Shown in pieces: positions 1-10,785 of a DNA stretch of 50,186 nucleotides (position 1 is the first letter of the stretch; each line of letters begins with the position of its first letter). The notes beneath the pieces are model-generated. The model saw only the letters and a list, made by a program, of their open reading frames with translations, did not search any database and had not been told where the DNA came from. A program made the translations under genes and the position numbers. Origin of the DNA: Alphaproteobacteria bacterium (GTDB lineage: Bacteria; Pseudomonadota; Alphaproteobacteria; Rhodobacterales; Rhodobacteraceae). The stretch spans positions 1-50,186 of the forward strand of contig JAUIDE010000019.1 of assembly GCA_030429105.1 (NCBI GenBank). The letters run 5' to 3'.

Positions 1-1564
<1,564 letters not shown>

Positions 1565-1574
1565 GCGGGGCCTC

Positions 1575-2654
1575 ATGCTCCGCCGGCTGACCCTCTCCCA
1601 TTTCCGCTCCCACAAGGCGCTGACGCTGGAGGCGGACGGGCGGCCTGTCGCCCTCCACGGGCCGAACGGCGCGGGAAAGACCAACATCCTCGAGGCGATC
1701 TCGCTTCTTTCGCCCGGCCGGGGGCTCCGCCGCGCCGCGCCGGAGGACCTGATCGGGCGGCCGGAGGGTATCGGCTGGAAGGTCTCCGCGCTGATCGACG
1801 GGCAAGAGGGGCTTTTCGAGGCGGAGACCTCCGCCCTGCCGGGCGAGCGGCGCATCGTGCGGATCGGCGGCAAGGCGGCGAGCCAGACTGCGCTCGGCGC
1901 GCTTCTGCCGATGCTATGGCTCGTCCCGGCGATGGACCGGCTCTGGACGGAGGGGCCCGGAGAGCGGCGGCGCTTCCTCGACCGGATGGCGCTTGCCTTC
2001 CACCCCGACCACGGGGAGACCGCCGCGGCCTATGAGCGCGCGATGCGGGAGCGGACCAAGCTCCTGACCGAGGGGCCGGCGGACCGCGCCTGGCTCGACG
2101 CGCTGGAGGCGCGGATGTCGGAGGCGGGCGCCGCGCTCGCCGCCGCGCGGGCCGGGACGCTGGCGCGGCTCCGGGCGGCGATGGAGGGGGCCTCCGGCGC
2201 TTTTCCGCGCGCGCTCCTCCGGATTGAGGGGGCCTCGGAGGAGGCGCTCGCCGCCGGGGGCGAAGTGGGGGATGAGAAGGCGCGGCTCGCGGCGCGGTTC
2301 GCCGCCGGGCGGCGGGCGGATGCGGCGGCGGGGAGGGCGCTCGAAGGGCCGCACCGATCAGACCTCCTCGCCGTTCACGAGGAGAAGGGGGTGGAGGCTC
2401 GGCTGGCCTCCACGGGCGAGCAGAAGGCGCTGCTCATCGCGCTTGTCCTCGCCCATGCCCGGGCGCTCAAGGCGGAGCGGGGGGCTCCGCCGCTCCTCCT
2501 CCTCGACGAGGTGGCCGCGCATCTCGACGAGGCGCGGCGGGCGGCGCTCTATGACGAGCTCGCCGCTCTGGGCGCCGAGGCCTGGATGACGGGGACGGGG
2601 CCGGAGCTGTTCGCGGCGATGGGGGGCCGCGGGCGGCTGATTGGGCTCGGCTGA
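1575..2654 (+). CDS. recF: DNA replication and repair protein RecF
   Basis: RecF is an SMC-like ATPase that loads RecA at single-stranded gaps together with RecO and RecR; recR is also in this window near 25 kb. The 359-residue protein has the Walker A motif GPNGAGKT at residues 29-36, the ABC signature region STGEQKALL near residue 275, and Walker B LLLLDEVAAHLD near residue 310. N-terminal LTLSHFRSHKAL is the standard RecF opening. The gene sits 10 bp after dnaN and is probably co-transcribed. gyrB, the usual next gene, is not here; the following gene lies on the opposite strand. Confidence 0.95.
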   Translation: MLRRLTLSHFRSHKALTLEADGRPVALHGPNGAGKTNILEAISLLSPGRGLRRAAPEDLIGRPEGIGWKVSALIDGQEGLFEAETSALPGERRIVRIGGKAASQTALGALLPMLWLVPAMDRLWTEGPGERRRFLDRMALAFHPDHGETAAAYERAMRERTKLLTEGPADRAWLDALEARMSEAGAALAAARAGTLARLRAAMEGASGAFPRALLRIEGASEEALAAGGEVGDEKARLAARFAAGRRADAAAGRALEGPHRSDLLAVHEEKGVEARLASTGEQKALLIALVLAHARALKAERGAPPLLLLDEVAAHLDEARRAALYDELAALGAEAWMTGTGPELFAAMGGRGRLIGLG

Positions 2655-2658
2655 GGTT

Positions 2659-2712
2659 GTGTGCACACGCTGTGCAAGGGGGTCAAGTATCTGATATAAT
2701 GACGTTATCAGA
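2659..2712 (+). promoter_or_regulatory. AT-rich palindromic site with a consensus extended -10 in a convergent gap
   Basis: Between the recF stop and the end of the convergent reductase gene lie a 10-bp perfect palindrome GTGTGCACAC (2659-2668), a perfect extended -10 TG-a-TATAAT (2692-2700), and a 7-bp inverted repeat TCTGATA...TATCAGA (2690-2696 and 2706-2712). Only a weak -35 (around 2672-2677) can be proposed. The site stands out in this GC-rich setting but has no annotated target; transcription rightwards would be antisense to the reductase gene. Confidence 0.3.
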
Positions 2713-2747
2713 AAAACGGCGCCGAAACCTCCGCGCGCATGGATCGC

Positions 2748-3518
2748 TCACCCGGAAGGCGGCAGGCCGAGCCGGGGGCGGAGCGAATCCAGCCCCTCCG
2801 CCAGCGCCGCGTTGGCGCCCCTTGCGCGCATGTGTTCGCGGAGCGTCGTGTTGAGGCCGCCCGGCCGGTCGAGGCTTTCGAGGATGGCCGCGAGGCGGCG
2901 CTTCCCGTCCTTCGGCGTCGCGGCGAGATAGCCGGCGAGAAGCGCGGTGACATAGGCCTCCGCCCCCTCCGCGTCCCCCGTCAGCCCGGCGAGCCATTCG
3001 GAGCCCGCGCGCATATGATCGACCACGGAAGAACTGAGCGCCGAGGCGGCGAAATGGGCGTTCAGCGCCGCCTCCGTCGCGACCGGGATCACGAGGTTCC
3101 TGTCCCCGAAAAGCTCGAAGAGCGCGGCGTTCTCCGGGTGGACGGGGACGGGGCAGGCGCCCCGCGCGATGAACGGCATCGGAATGGCGAGGGCGATCTC
3201 CGCCGCCGGGGCGCAGAGCCGGCGGAGCGCCGCGAGGTCGAGCCCGACCATCACCGAGACGATCCGGTGGTCGGCGCGGAAGGAGAGGGCGGAAAGCGCC
3301 GCCTCCGCATCCCGCTTCATCAGACAAAGAAAGACGATCTCCGCCCCGTCCAGCACCGCCTGGTTGGAGGCGACCGAAACTTCAGGCAGTTCGGCGGCGA
3401 GGGCGGCGGCGCGCGCCGCGTTCCGCTCCGACATGAACAGGCGATGGCCCCGCCCGGCGAGGCCGTGCGCCATCGCCTCCGCGATCTCCCCCGTCCCGAT
3501 GAATCCGACGCTGGCCAT
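2748..3518 (-). CDS. NAD(P)-binding reductase of the pyrroline-5-carboxylate reductase type
   Basis: This is a 256-residue oxidoreductase with an N-terminal Rossmann fold (ASVGFIGTGEIAEAMAHGL) and an all-helical C-terminal half, the layout of ProC/F420-dependent oxidoreductase family proteins. It resembles pyrroline-5-carboxylate reductase, the last step of proline synthesis, but diverges enough that the substrate is not certain. The start at 3518 was chosen because the Rossmann strand begins at once and a G-rich ribosome site precedes it; the frame extends upstream without homology. It is convergent with recF and divergent from the PHP gene. Confidence 0.75.
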   Translation of the reverse strand: MASVGFIGTGEIAEAMAHGLAGRGHRLFMSERNAARAAALAAELPEVSVASNQAVLDGAEIVFLCLMKRDAEAALSALSFRADHRIVSVMVGLDLAALRRLCAPAAEIALAIPMPFIARGACPVPVHPENAALFELFGDRNLVIPVATEAALNAHFAASALSSSVVDHMRAGSEWLAGLTGDAEGAEAYVTALLAGYLAATPKDGKRRLAAILESLDRPGGLNTTLREHMRARGANAALAEGLDSLRPRLGLPPSG

Positions 3519-3633
3519 GCCGCCCCCCGCTCTTGCATCCGCCGCAGCCTCGCCCGAAACAGGGGCGTCGCTCAAGCGTCGCAGAGGCGCAGTATCGGGG
3601 CCGTCGGATCAGGGCCGGAGACAGGAGACCATC

Positions 3634-4557
3634 ATGCGCCCCATCGCCTTCGAAGCCCCGGGCCGCTTCCATCGCGGCTGCCTCCACACCCATTCGACGC
3701 GGTCGGACGGCGTTCTGGAGCCGGAGGAGGTGTGCCGCCGCTATCGCGCGGAAGGCTACGACTTCATCGCGCTGACCGATCACTTCGTCGGCCTCTACAA
3801 TTATCCGATCGTGGACACGAAACCCTTCCGGGATAACCGGTTCACCACGATCCTCGGGGCGGAGCTGCATTCCGGCGCGATGGCGAACGGGGAGCTCTGG
3901 CATATCCTCGCGGTCGGCCTGCCGGAGGATTTCGCGCCCTCCCACACGCCGCATTTCCTCCCCGTCGACGGGCAGGAGAGCGGGGCCGAGATCGCCCGGC
4001 GGGCGCGCGAGGCGGGCGCCTTCGTCGCCATCGCGCATCCTGAATGGTCCGGCCTCACCCATGAGGACGCGCTTTCGCTGGACGCGGCCCATGCGGTCGA
4101 GATCTACAACCACGGCTGCGCGGTGGGGGCCGACCGGCCGCACGGCTTCGCGACGCTGGACCGATTGCTGGAGACGGGAAGGCGGCTCGACCTCGTGGCG
4201 ACGGACGACGCGCATTTCACCGAGCCGGATCATTTCGGCGGCTGGGTCATGGTCAAGGCGGAGGAAAACGACCCCGAGGCGCTGCTCGCGGCGCTGAAGG
4301 CGGGGGCGCATTACTCCTCCACCGGCCCGGAAATCCGCAATGTGGAGCTGGACGGGCGGCGGCTCACGGTGGAGTGCTCGGCCGCGCGGTCCATCGTCGT
4401 CGTCGGCGCGGGCTCGGCGGGGCAGGCGGTTCACGGCGCCTCCATCACACGGGCGGAGATTCGGCTCGACCGGGTGAATTCCTCGCCCTGGATCCGGATC
4501 TCGGTGATCGACGCGGCGGGTCGGCGGGCCTGGACCAATCCGATCTGGAGGGACTGA
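3634..4557 (+). CDS. PHP-domain metal-dependent phosphoesterase
   Basis: The 307-residue protein has the motif pattern of the polymerase-and-histidinol-phosphatase (PHP) superfamily, trinuclear metal hydrolases. Metal-binding signatures are CLHTHSTRSDG near residue 15, IALTDHF near residue 50, IAHPEWSG in the middle and ATDDAHF further on. The ATG at 3634 is preceded by AGGAG (3623-3627); upstream open frame is antisense to the reductase and was left out. The next gene (DUF2855) starts 2 bp after the stop, so the two form an operon. The substrate cannot be told from sequence; stand-alone PHP proteins include phosphatases and nucleases. Confidence 0.85.
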   Translation: MRPIAFEAPGRFHRGCLHTHSTRSDGVLEPEEVCRRYRAEGYDFIALTDHFVGLYNYPIVDTKPFRDNRFTTILGAELHSGAMANGELWHILAVGLPEDFAPSHTPHFLPVDGQESGAEIARRAREAGAFVAIAHPEWSGLTHEDALSLDAAHAVEIYNHGCAVGADRPHGFATLDRLLETGRRLDLVATDDAHFTEPDHFGGWVMVKAEENDPEALLAALKAGAHYSSTGPEIRNVELDGRRLTVECSAARSIVVVGAGSAGQAVHGASITRAEIRLDRVNSSPWIRISVIDAAGRRAWTNPIWRD

Positions 4558-4559
4558 CG

Positions 4560-5627
4560 ATGCGCATGGAGGTGCGGAAGGCCGACCTGGCGACGCTGCG
4601 CTTCGCGAAGACCGGCGCCCCGCTGCCCGCGCCGGGGGAGGTTCTCGCGCGGGTCGAGCGCTTCGCGATCACGGCGAACAACGTCACCTATGGCGTGGTG
4701 GGGGAGCGGATCGGCTACTGGAAGTTCTTCCCCGCGGAGGAAGGCTGGGGGGTGATCCCGGTCTGGGGCGTCGGCGTCGTGGAGGCGAGCGCGCATCCCG
4801 AGGTGCGGGAAGGCGAGCGGCTCTACGGCTACTGGCCCATGGGGAGCCACCTGACGCTCATCCCCGGCAAGGTCGGCCCGGCGCGGCTCATGGACGGCGC
4901 GGCGCACCGGGCGGGGCTGCCCGCCGTCTACAATTCCTACCTCCGGCTTGACGCTGAGGAAGAATACGACCGGGCGACGGACAGGGCGCGCATGGCGCTT
5001 TGGCCGCTCTACGCGACCTCCTTCTGCCTCGCGGACTGGCTGGAGGCCAACGGGAATCATGGCGCGGAGCAGGTCGTGATCCCCTCCGCCTCGTCGAAGA
5101 CGGCGATCGGCCTCGCATATGCGCTGATCGCGGCGGGGAGCCCGCTCCGGCGGGTCGGCGTCACCTCCGAGCGGAACGCGGGCTTCGTCGGCGGGCTCGG
5201 GCTCTATGACGACGTGATCCTCTATGAGGAGATCGAGGAGCGGGTGGCGCGGGTTCCGACCGTGATCGTCGACATGTCGGGCTCGGGCGCCGTGATCGGG
5301 CGGCTGCACCGGCATCTCGGCGAGGCGATGCGCTTCACTTCCAATGTCGGGATCACGCATTACGAGGCGGCGGGGATGGGGCCGGATTTCATCCGGGAGC
5401 GCGCCGCGATGTTCTTCGCCCCGGCCCATATCGCGCGGCGGACGGAGGAATGGGGGCCGGGCGTATTCGAGAGCCGCTCCACCGCCTTCTGGCGCGACGC
5501 TGCGGCGAAGAGCGCGGCATGGCTCCATTATCGCGACGCGAAGGGGCCGGAGGAGACGGAGGCCGCCTGGCGCGAGGTGCTGGAGGGCCGCGCGCGGCCC
5601 GACGAGGTCTGGACAGCGGCGCTCTGA
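4560..5627 (+). CDS. DUF2855 family protein
   Basis: The 355-residue protein matches what I know of DUF2855, a family of unknown function that resembles zinc-free medium-chain reductases. Visible features are GYWKFFP near residue 55, VIPVWGVG near residue 70, and a central region (QVVIPSASSKTAIGLAYALI) that looks like a nucleotide-binding helix-strand unit. It starts at the ATG 2 bp beyond the PHP stop codon; a second ATG follows two codons later. It is translationally coupled to the PHP gene. No catalytic role can be assigned. Confidence 0.8.
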   Translation: MRMEVRKADLATLRFAKTGAPLPAPGEVLARVERFAITANNVTYGVVGERIGYWKFFPAEEGWGVIPVWGVGVVEASAHPEVREGERLYGYWPMGSHLTLIPGKVGPARLMDGAAHRAGLPAVYNSYLRLDAEEEYDRATDRARMALWPLYATSFCLADWLEANGNHGAEQVVIPSASSKTAIGLAYALIAAGSPLRRVGVTSERNAGFVGGLGLYDDVILYEEIEERVARVPTVIVDMSGSGAVIGRLHRHLGEAMRFTSNVGITHYEAAGMGPDFIRERAAMFFAPAHIARRTEEWGPGVFESRSTAFWRDAAAKSAAWLHYRDAKGPEETEAAWREVLEGRARPDEVWTAAL

Positions 5628-5688
5628 CCAGGGTGTTGTTCGGCCTCCGGCGCTTCCCGCGCCGGGGCGAAGCGGCTAGAACGGCGCC

Positions 5689-6495
5689 ATGACAGACATC
5701 CTCGCCCGCATCCGCGCCTACAAGCTCGAAGAGATCGCCGCCCGGAAGGCCGCCCGCCCGGCCGCGGAGATCGAGGCCGCCGCGCAGGCCGCCCCGCCGC
5801 CCCGCGGCTTCGAAGCCGCGCTCCGGCGGGCCGAGGCGGCGGGGGGCTACGGCCTCATCGCCGAGATCAAGAAAGCGAGCCCCTCGAAGGGCCTGATCCG
5901 CGCCGATTTCGACCCGCCGGCGCTCGCCCGCGCCTACGAGGCCGGGGGGGCTTCCTGCCTCTCGGTGCTGACGGACGGGCCGAGCTTCCAGGGGGCGGAC
6001 GAATACCTCGTCGCGGCGCGGGCGGCGACGGGGCTGCCGGTGATCCGGAAGGACTTCCTCTACGACCCGTGGCAGGTCGCCGAGGCGCGGACGCTTGGCG
6101 CGGACGCGATCCTCGTCATCATGGCGGCTTTGGAGGACGGTCTGGCGGCGGAGCTGGAGGCGGCGGCCTTCGCGCTCGGCATGGACGTGCTTGTGGAGGT
6201 GCATGACGAAGAGGAGACGGAGCGGGCGCTGAAGGCGATGCGCTCCCCCCTCCTCGGGGTGAACAACCGCAACCTCCGCACTTTCGAGACCGATCTCGGC
6301 ACGACCGAACGCCTCGCGCGGCTGGCGCCGCCGGAGAAGCTCCTGATCGCGGAAAGCGGCCTCTTCACCCCCGCCGACCTCGCCCGCCTCGCCCGTTGCG
6401 GCGCGCGGAGCTTCCTGATCGGCGAAAGCCTTATGCGCCAGGCGGACGTGGAGGCGGCGACGCGGGCGCTGCTGAAAGAGCCTTTGGAGATTTGA
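5689..6495 (+). CDS. trpC: Indole-3-glycerol phosphate synthase
   Basis: TrpC converts carboxyphenylamino-deoxyribulose phosphate to indole-3-glycerol phosphate in tryptophan synthesis. The 268-residue TIM barrel shows the family motifs [10 protein letters not shown] near residue 62, [16 protein letters not shown] near residue 92, [10 protein letters not shown] near residue 120, [14 protein letters not shown] near residue 195 and IAESGL near residue 222. It opens the block that in Rhodobacterales normally continues directly into moaC and moeA. Here its stop codon is separated by a single base from the start of an inserted DUF262 gene. trpD and trpG are not visible upstream; the preceding gene is DUF2855. 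Confidence 0.96.
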   Translation: MTDILARIRAYKLEEIAARKAARPAAEIEAAAQAAPPPRGFEAALRRAEAAGGYGLIAEIKKASPSKGLIRADFDPPALARAYEAGGASCLSVLTDGPSFQGADEYLVAARAATGLPVIRKDFLYDPWQVAEARTLGADAILVIMAALEDGLAAELEAAAFALGMDVLVEVHDEEETERALKAMRSPLLGVNNRNLRTFETDLGTTERLARLAPPEKLLIAESGLFTPADLARLARCGARSFLIGESLMRQADVEAATRALLKEPLEI

Positions 6496-6496
6496 G

Positions 6497-8371
6497 ATGT
6501 TTCAGAGTGAAAAACTGCCACTGCGTGAGATTCTGAAATGGGCGCATGAAGGGCGATTGCAGCTCCCCGATTTTCAGCGGCCCTATGTTTGGGGCGACGA
6601 GGACATCCGGAGCCTTCTGGCATCCATCGGCGCAGGGTTTCCCTTCGGCGCGATGCTGATGCTCGAGGCCGGCGGGGAGGTCAGGTTCAAGCACCGCGAA
6701 ATCGAAGGCGCGCCGAAGCCGGAGCGGGAACCCGACCTTCTGCTCCTCGACGGGCAGCAGCGCACGACATCGCTTTACCAGTCATGCTTTTCGCCAACCC
6801 CGGTAAGGACCCGCAACGCGAAAGGCAAGGAGGTCGAGCGGCACTACTATATCGACATCAATGCGGCTGTCGCTTCGCCAGAAGATCTTGAAGTCGCTAT
6901 CGTCGGTCTTCCCGCCAACCGCATCGAATATGATCCGATTCGACGCGAGATCCTTCGCGATCTTTCGACGCGCGAGAAGGAGTTTGGAGCGGACATGTTT
7001 CCGCTCGACCAAGCATTCGATTGGACGAAATGGTGTTTCGCGTGGATGAACCATGCGAATGCGAAGGGCCGGGATGTCACTTCCCTCAGCGACCAATTTT
7101 TTCAAGGCATTATTGATAGGATCAAGAACTACGACGTCCCCGTCATTCGTCTCGACCGGCGAAACTCCCGCGCCGCGATCTGTACGATCTTCGAGAAGGT
7201 AAATGTCGGGGGCAAGAAGTTAGATGCGTTCGAACTGGTCACGGCGATCTATGCGGCGGACGAGTACGATCTCCGCGAAGATTGGCTCGGCCCGCACGGG
7301 AAACACGATGAAGGCCGGCGCGCGCGGCTTGTGGGAGCGAAAGGCGAGTGCGACGTGCTGAAGCCTGTCTCCAGCGTCGACTTCCTCAAGGCTTGCTCGC
7401 TTATCGCGACGCGGCGCCGGCGCGTCGCGGCGGAAGCCGAGGCGGCGCCGGGCGCGCAGCTTCCGCAGGTCGCCTGCGACCGCGACGCGGTGCTGGCGCT
7501 TAACCTGGACGACTACAAACTCGACGCCGAAGCGGTGGAGCGGGGGTTCCGCGGGGCGGCGAAGTTCCTGAACGAGCGGCGGATCATCTGGCAAGGGGAC
7601 ATCCCCTATCCGGCGCAGACGGTTGCGCTCGCGGCCGTCTTCGCCGCGCTGCCGCCGAAGGCGCTCACGGTCGTTGCGGATGAGAAGCTCGACCTCTGGT
7701 TCTGGTCCGCCGCACTCGGCGAACTCTATGGCATGAGCCCGGATTCCCGCCTCGCCCGCGACATGCGGGAGCTGATCGACTGGATCGCCCATGACGGGCC
7801 GACGCCCCGCACCATCGAGGAGGCGTATTTCCGGGAGGACCGGCTCGATTCCCTCCGCTCGCGTCAGGCGGCGGCCTACAAGGCGCTTCATGCGCTGCTG
7901 ATGCGCCGCGGAAGCCGCGATTTCGTGACCGGCCGGACGACCGAGATCATGACCTTCTTCGGAGATCAGGTGGACGTTCACCATATCTTCCCGAAGGCGT
8001 GGGCGAAGAAACGGGGGATTCCCCCGCGTGTCTTCAACTCCATCGTGAACAAGACGCCCCTCTTCGGCGGGACCAACCGGTTCGTCTCGGGCGAGGCGCC
8101 TTCGCTTTATCTGAAGCGGATCGAGCGGGATCGGGGGATATCGGCGGAGGCGCTCGACGCGATCCTGAGGACGCATCTGATCGAGCCCGAGCTTTTGCGC
8201 GCCGACGATTTCGAAGGCTTCATGAAGGCGCGGAAAGCCGCTCTCGCCGGGGTCGTCTCGCAGGCGATGGGCGGAAAGCCGCTCGTTCCCTCCGCGGCGC
8301 CGGCGGCGGAGCCGGAGTCAGAGCCGGCGGAGGCGGACGACGAGGACGACGGCGAGGCCGAAGCCGCATGA
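6497..8371 (+). CDS. DUF262/HNH protein (GmrSD-type restriction system homologue)
   Basis: The 624-residue protein has the two-part layout of single-chain GmrSD-like type IV restriction proteins. The N-terminal DUF262 domain carries PDFQRPYVW at residues 24-32 and the nucleotide-site motif [11 protein letters not shown] with D85-R89. The C-terminal HNH-type domain carries [10 protein letters not shown] (H495, H496) followed by [15 protein letters not shown]. Such proteins use NTP hydrolysis to cut modified or foreign DNA; that role is inferred from family knowledge. It begins one base after the trpC stop and ends in an ATGA overlap with moaC, so it is fully embedded in the operon. The first third (to about 7330) uses many A/T-ending codons, unlike its neighbours, while the rest looks native; this suggests acquired or mosaic origin. 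No partner methylase or second restriction gene is present. Confidence 0.85.
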   Translation: MFQSEKLPLREILKWAHEGRLQLPDFQRPYVWGDEDIRSLLASIGAGFPFGAMLMLEAGGEVRFKHREIEGAPKPEREPDLLLLDGQQRTTSLYQSCFSPTPVRTRNAKGKEVERHYYIDINAAVASPEDLEVAIVGLPANRIEYDPIRREILRDLSTREKEFGADMFPLDQAFDWTKWCFAWMNHANAKGRDVTSLSDQFFQGIIDRIKNYDVPVIRLDRRNSRAAICTIFEKVNVGGKKLDAFELVTAIYAADEYDLREDWLGPHGKHDEGRRARLVGAKGECDVLKPVSSVDFLKACSLIATRRRRVAAEAEAAPGAQLPQVACDRDAVLALNLDDYKLDAEAVERGFRGAAKFLNERRIIWQGDIPYPAQTVALAAVFAALPPKALTVVADEKLDLWFWSAALGELYGMSPDSRLARDMRELIDWIAHDGPTPRTIEEAYFREDRLDSLRSRQAAAYKALHALLMRRGSRDFVTGRTTEIMTFFGDQVDVHHIFPKAWAKKRGIPPRVFNSIVNKTPLFGGTNRFVSGEAPSLYLKRIERDRGISAEALDAILRTHLIEPELLRADDFEGFMKARKAALAGVVSQAMGGKPLVPSAAPAAEPESEPAEADDEDDGEAEAA

Positions 8372-8847
8372 CCTCCCCGCTCACCCATTTCGACGCCAAG
8401 GGCGACGCCCATATGGTGGATGTCTCAGAGAAGGACGTCACCGCCCGCACGGCGACGGCGCGGGGGGCGGTGGTCATGGCGCCGGAGACGCTGGCGCTCG
8501 TCGTCGAGGGGCGGGCGAAGAAGGGGGACGTTCTCTCCGTCGCCCGGCTCGCCGGGATCATGGCGGCGAAGCGGACGGCGGATCTCATTCCGCTCTGCCA
8601 TCCGCTCGCGCTCTCCAAGGTGTCCGTCGAGCTGACGGCGAACGAGGCGGAGAGCCGGGTCGAGATCGAGGCGACGGTGAAGGTGACGGGGAAGACCGGC
8701 GTGGAGATGGAGGCGCTTACCGCCGTCTCCGTCGCCGCCCTCACCGTCTATGACATGCTGAAGGCGGCGGACAAGGCGATGCGGCTGACCGATATCCGCC
8801 TTGTCCATAAAGACGGTGGGCGCTCCGGCCGGTTCGAGGCGGAATGA
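8368..8847 (+). CDS. moaC: Cyclic pyranopterin monophosphate synthase
   Basis: MoaC works after MoaA in molybdenum-cofactor synthesis and forms cyclic pyranopterin monophosphate. The 159-residue protein shows [10 protein letters not shown], the active-site segment [11 protein letters not shown], and [18 protein letters not shown] with the conserved lysine and glutamates. Its ATG overlaps the stop of the DUF262 gene (ATGA), so its translation now depends on ribosomes finishing the inserted gene. moeA overlaps its own end by 4 bp. Confidence 0.97.
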   Translation: MTSPLTHFDAKGDAHMVDVSEKDVTARTATARGAVVMAPETLALVVEGRAKKGDVLSVARLAGIMAAKRTADLIPLCHPLALSKVSVELTANEAESRVEIEATVKVTGKTGVEMEALTAVSVAALTVYDMLKAADKAMRLTDIRLVHKDGGRSGRFEAE

Positions 8848-10040
8848 GCGCGCCGCTGCTCTCCGCTGCGGAGGCGCTAGCCCGCGTGCTGGCGCTGATG
8901 GGGCCGGTCGGCGCCGAGAGCGTGCCGCTTGCGGAGGCCTCGGGGCGGGTTCTCGCGGCGACGGTCGTCGCGCAGCGGGACCAGCCGCCCTTCGCCGCCT
9001 CGGCGATGGACGGCTACGCCGTGCGGGCCGAGGAGGCGTCGGAGGGCGCGCGGCTCTGCGTGACAGGAGAGATCGCCGCTGGCGGCGCGGCTGCCGCGCC
9101 GCTCGGGCCTGGCGAGGCGATCCGCATCTTCACCGGCGCGCCGCTGCCCGAAGGGGCCGACGCCGTCCTCATCCAGGAGGATGCGGCACGGGAGGGCGAC
9201 GCAATCCTCGTACGGGAGGCGGTAGAACCGGGCGCCAATGTCCGCCCCTCGGGCGGCGATTTCCGCGCCGGCGCGCGCATCCCCGCGCCGCGCCGCCTCT
9301 CGCCGGGAGATATCGCCCTCGCTGCCTCGATGAACGCGCCCGTCCTCGAAGTCGCCCGCCGCCCGCTCTTCGCGCTCGTGGCGACGGGGGACGAGCTGGT
9401 GGAGCCGGGCGAGGCGCCGGGGCCGAGCCAGATCGTATCCTCCAACGCCTACGGCCTCGCCGCGATGCTGGAGGCGGCGGGCGCGCGGGCGCGGATCGAC
9501 CCGATCGCGCGGGACAATGCGGCCGCGCTCCGCGCGGCGCTAGACCGGGCGGCGGAGGCCGACGTGATCGTGACGCTCGGCGGCGCCTCGGTGGGCGACC
9601 ATGATCTCGTCGCGAAGGTGTTCGGGGAGGAGGGGCTCACCCTCTCCTTCTACCGGGTCGCGATCCGGCCGGGAAAGCCGCTGATGGCCGGGCGGGTGCG
9701 CGGCAAGCCGATGATCGGCCTGCCGGGCAACCCCGTCTCCGCCCTCGTCCTCGGGCATATCCTCCTCCGCCCGGCTGTCGATGCGCTCCTCGGGCTGGAG
9801 GCCGGGCCGCTCCCGCGGCTTCGCGCTCGGCTCGGGCAGGCGCTGGGGCCGAACGGGCCGCGCGAGCACTACATGCGCGCGCGGCTGGAGGAGGACGGGC
9901 GGGGGCCCGTGATCTTCCCCTTTCCGAACCAGGACAGTTCGCTCCTCTCCGTTCTCGCCGCCGCCAACGCGCTGGCGGTGATCCCGCCCGGCGCGGGGGC
10001 GATGGCGGCGGGAGAGGAGATCGACGTGATCCGGCTCTGA
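8844..10040 (+). CDS. moeA: Molybdopterin molybdenumtransferase MoeA
   Basis: MoeA inserts molybdate into adenylylated molybdopterin, the last step of Mo-cofactor synthesis. The 398-residue length is typical. Family motifs are AMDGYAVR near residue 54, [13 protein letters not shown] near residue 95, [12 protein letters not shown] near residue 178, [11 protein letters not shown] near residue 245 and [11 protein letters not shown] near residue 292. The start overlaps the moaC stop by 4 bp. The lexA promoter begins only 5 bp after its stop codon. Confidence 0.97.
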   Translation: MSAPLLSAAEALARVLALMGPVGAESVPLAEASGRVLAATVVAQRDQPPFAASAMDGYAVRAEEASEGARLCVTGEIAAGGAAAAPLGPGEAIRIFTGAPLPEGADAVLIQEDAAREGDAILVREAVEPGANVRPSGGDFRAGARIPAPRRLSPGDIALAASMNAPVLEVARRPLFALVATGDELVEPGEAPGPSQIVSSNAYGLAAMLEAAGARARIDPIARDNAAALRAALDRAAEADVIVTLGGASVGDHDLVAKVFGEEGLTLSFYRVAIRPGKPLMAGRVRGKPMIGLPGNPVSALVLGHILLRPAVDALLGLEAGPLPRLRARLGQALGPNGPREHYMRARLEEDGRGPVIFPFPNQDSSLLSVLAAANALAVIPPGAGAMAAGEEIDVIRL

Positions 10041-10045
10041 GGCGC

Positions 10046-10074
10046 TTGACACAAAACAGGAACATCTATAGAAC
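10046..10074 (+). promoter_or_regulatory. lexA promoter with alphaproteobacterial SOS box
   Basis: A consensus -35 TTGACA (10046-10051) is followed by a TATAGA-like -10 (10067-10072). The operator GAAC-N7-GAAC (10060-10074), read on the other strand as GTTC-N7-GTTC, is the direct-repeat SOS box known from alphaproteobacteria and covers the -10. LexA therefore should repress its own gene here. It also gives lexA a promoter separate from the trpC–moeA operon. Confidence 0.9.
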
Positions 10075-10101
10075 CAAATCGGCATTGAGGGGAGGCGCCG
10101 G

Positions 10102-10785
10102 ATGCTGACGCGGAAACAGCTCGATCTCTTGAAGTTCATTCATGCGCGCACGCAGGCGGACGGCGTTTCGCCCTCCTTCGACGAGATGAAGGAAGCGCTG
10201 AACCTCCGCTCCAAGTCGGGCATCCACCGGCTCATCATGGCGCTGGAGGAGCGCGGCTTCATCCGCCGCCTCGCCCATCGCGCCCGCGCCATCGAGATCC
10301 TGCGCCTGCCGGAGGGGGTGGAGAGCGCGCCGCAAGCGGCGAACGTGATCCGGCACGATTTCCGCCCGCGGCCCGAGCCCGTCTCGCTGGTGGAATCGGA
10401 CGCGGGCTCCGTCCCCCTCATCGGGCGCATCGCGGCGGGCACGCCGATCGAGGCGCTTCAGCATACGATCGACCATGTCGTCGTGCCGCGCTCCATGCTC
10501 TCCCCGCGGGCGGAGCATTACGCGCTGGAGGTGAAGGGCGATTCGATGATCGGCGCCGGCATCCACGAGGGCGACATCGTCGTGGTGAAGCGGCAGGATC
10601 ATGCGAATGACGGGGACATCGTGGTGGCGCTGGTCGAGGATCAGGAGGCGACGCTGAAGCGGCTTCGCCGCGCGGGCCGGACGGTGGAGCTCATCGCCGA
10701 GAACCCGCTCTACGAGACGCAGCGCTACGACGCCGCGCGCGTGAAGATCCAGGGGCGCATGGTCGGCCTGATCCGGACCTGCTGA
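10102..10785 (+). CDS. lexA: LexA repressor, SOS regulator
   Basis: LexA represses DNA-damage genes until RecA filaments trigger its self-cleavage. The 227-residue protein has an N-terminal winged helix (KQLDLLKFI at the start, [18 protein letters not shown] at residues 37-54) and a C-terminal S24-type peptidase domain. The cleavage site is A112-G113 in GRIAAGTP, the catalytic serine is S148 in KGDSMIGAG, and the general-base lysine is K186 in EATLKRL. A strong GAGGGGAGG ribosome site (10088-10095) fixes the ATG at 10102. Upstream lies a matching SOS operator. Confidence 0.97.
   Translation: MLTRKQLDLLKFIHARTQADGVSPSFDEMKEALNLRSKSGIHRLIMALEERGFIRRLAHRARAIEILRLPEGVESAPQAANVIRHDFRPRPEPVSLVESDAGSVPLIGRIAAGTPIEALQHTIDHVVVPRSMLSPRAEHYALEVKGDSMIGAGIHEGDIVVVKRQDHANDGDIVVALVEDQEATLKRLRRAGRTVELIAENPLYETQRYDAARVKIQGRMVGLIRTC

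Noticed and set aside
3634-4557. The PHP protein as the missing EboB of the ebo cluster
   Set aside because: EboB is a TatD-type hydrolase; this protein has PHP motifs and lies 26 kb from the ebo genes.
6497-8371. Insertion sequence or transposon carrying the DUF262 gene
   Set aside because: No terminal inverted repeats, target duplication or transposase is visible at either junction; the joins are coding-exact.
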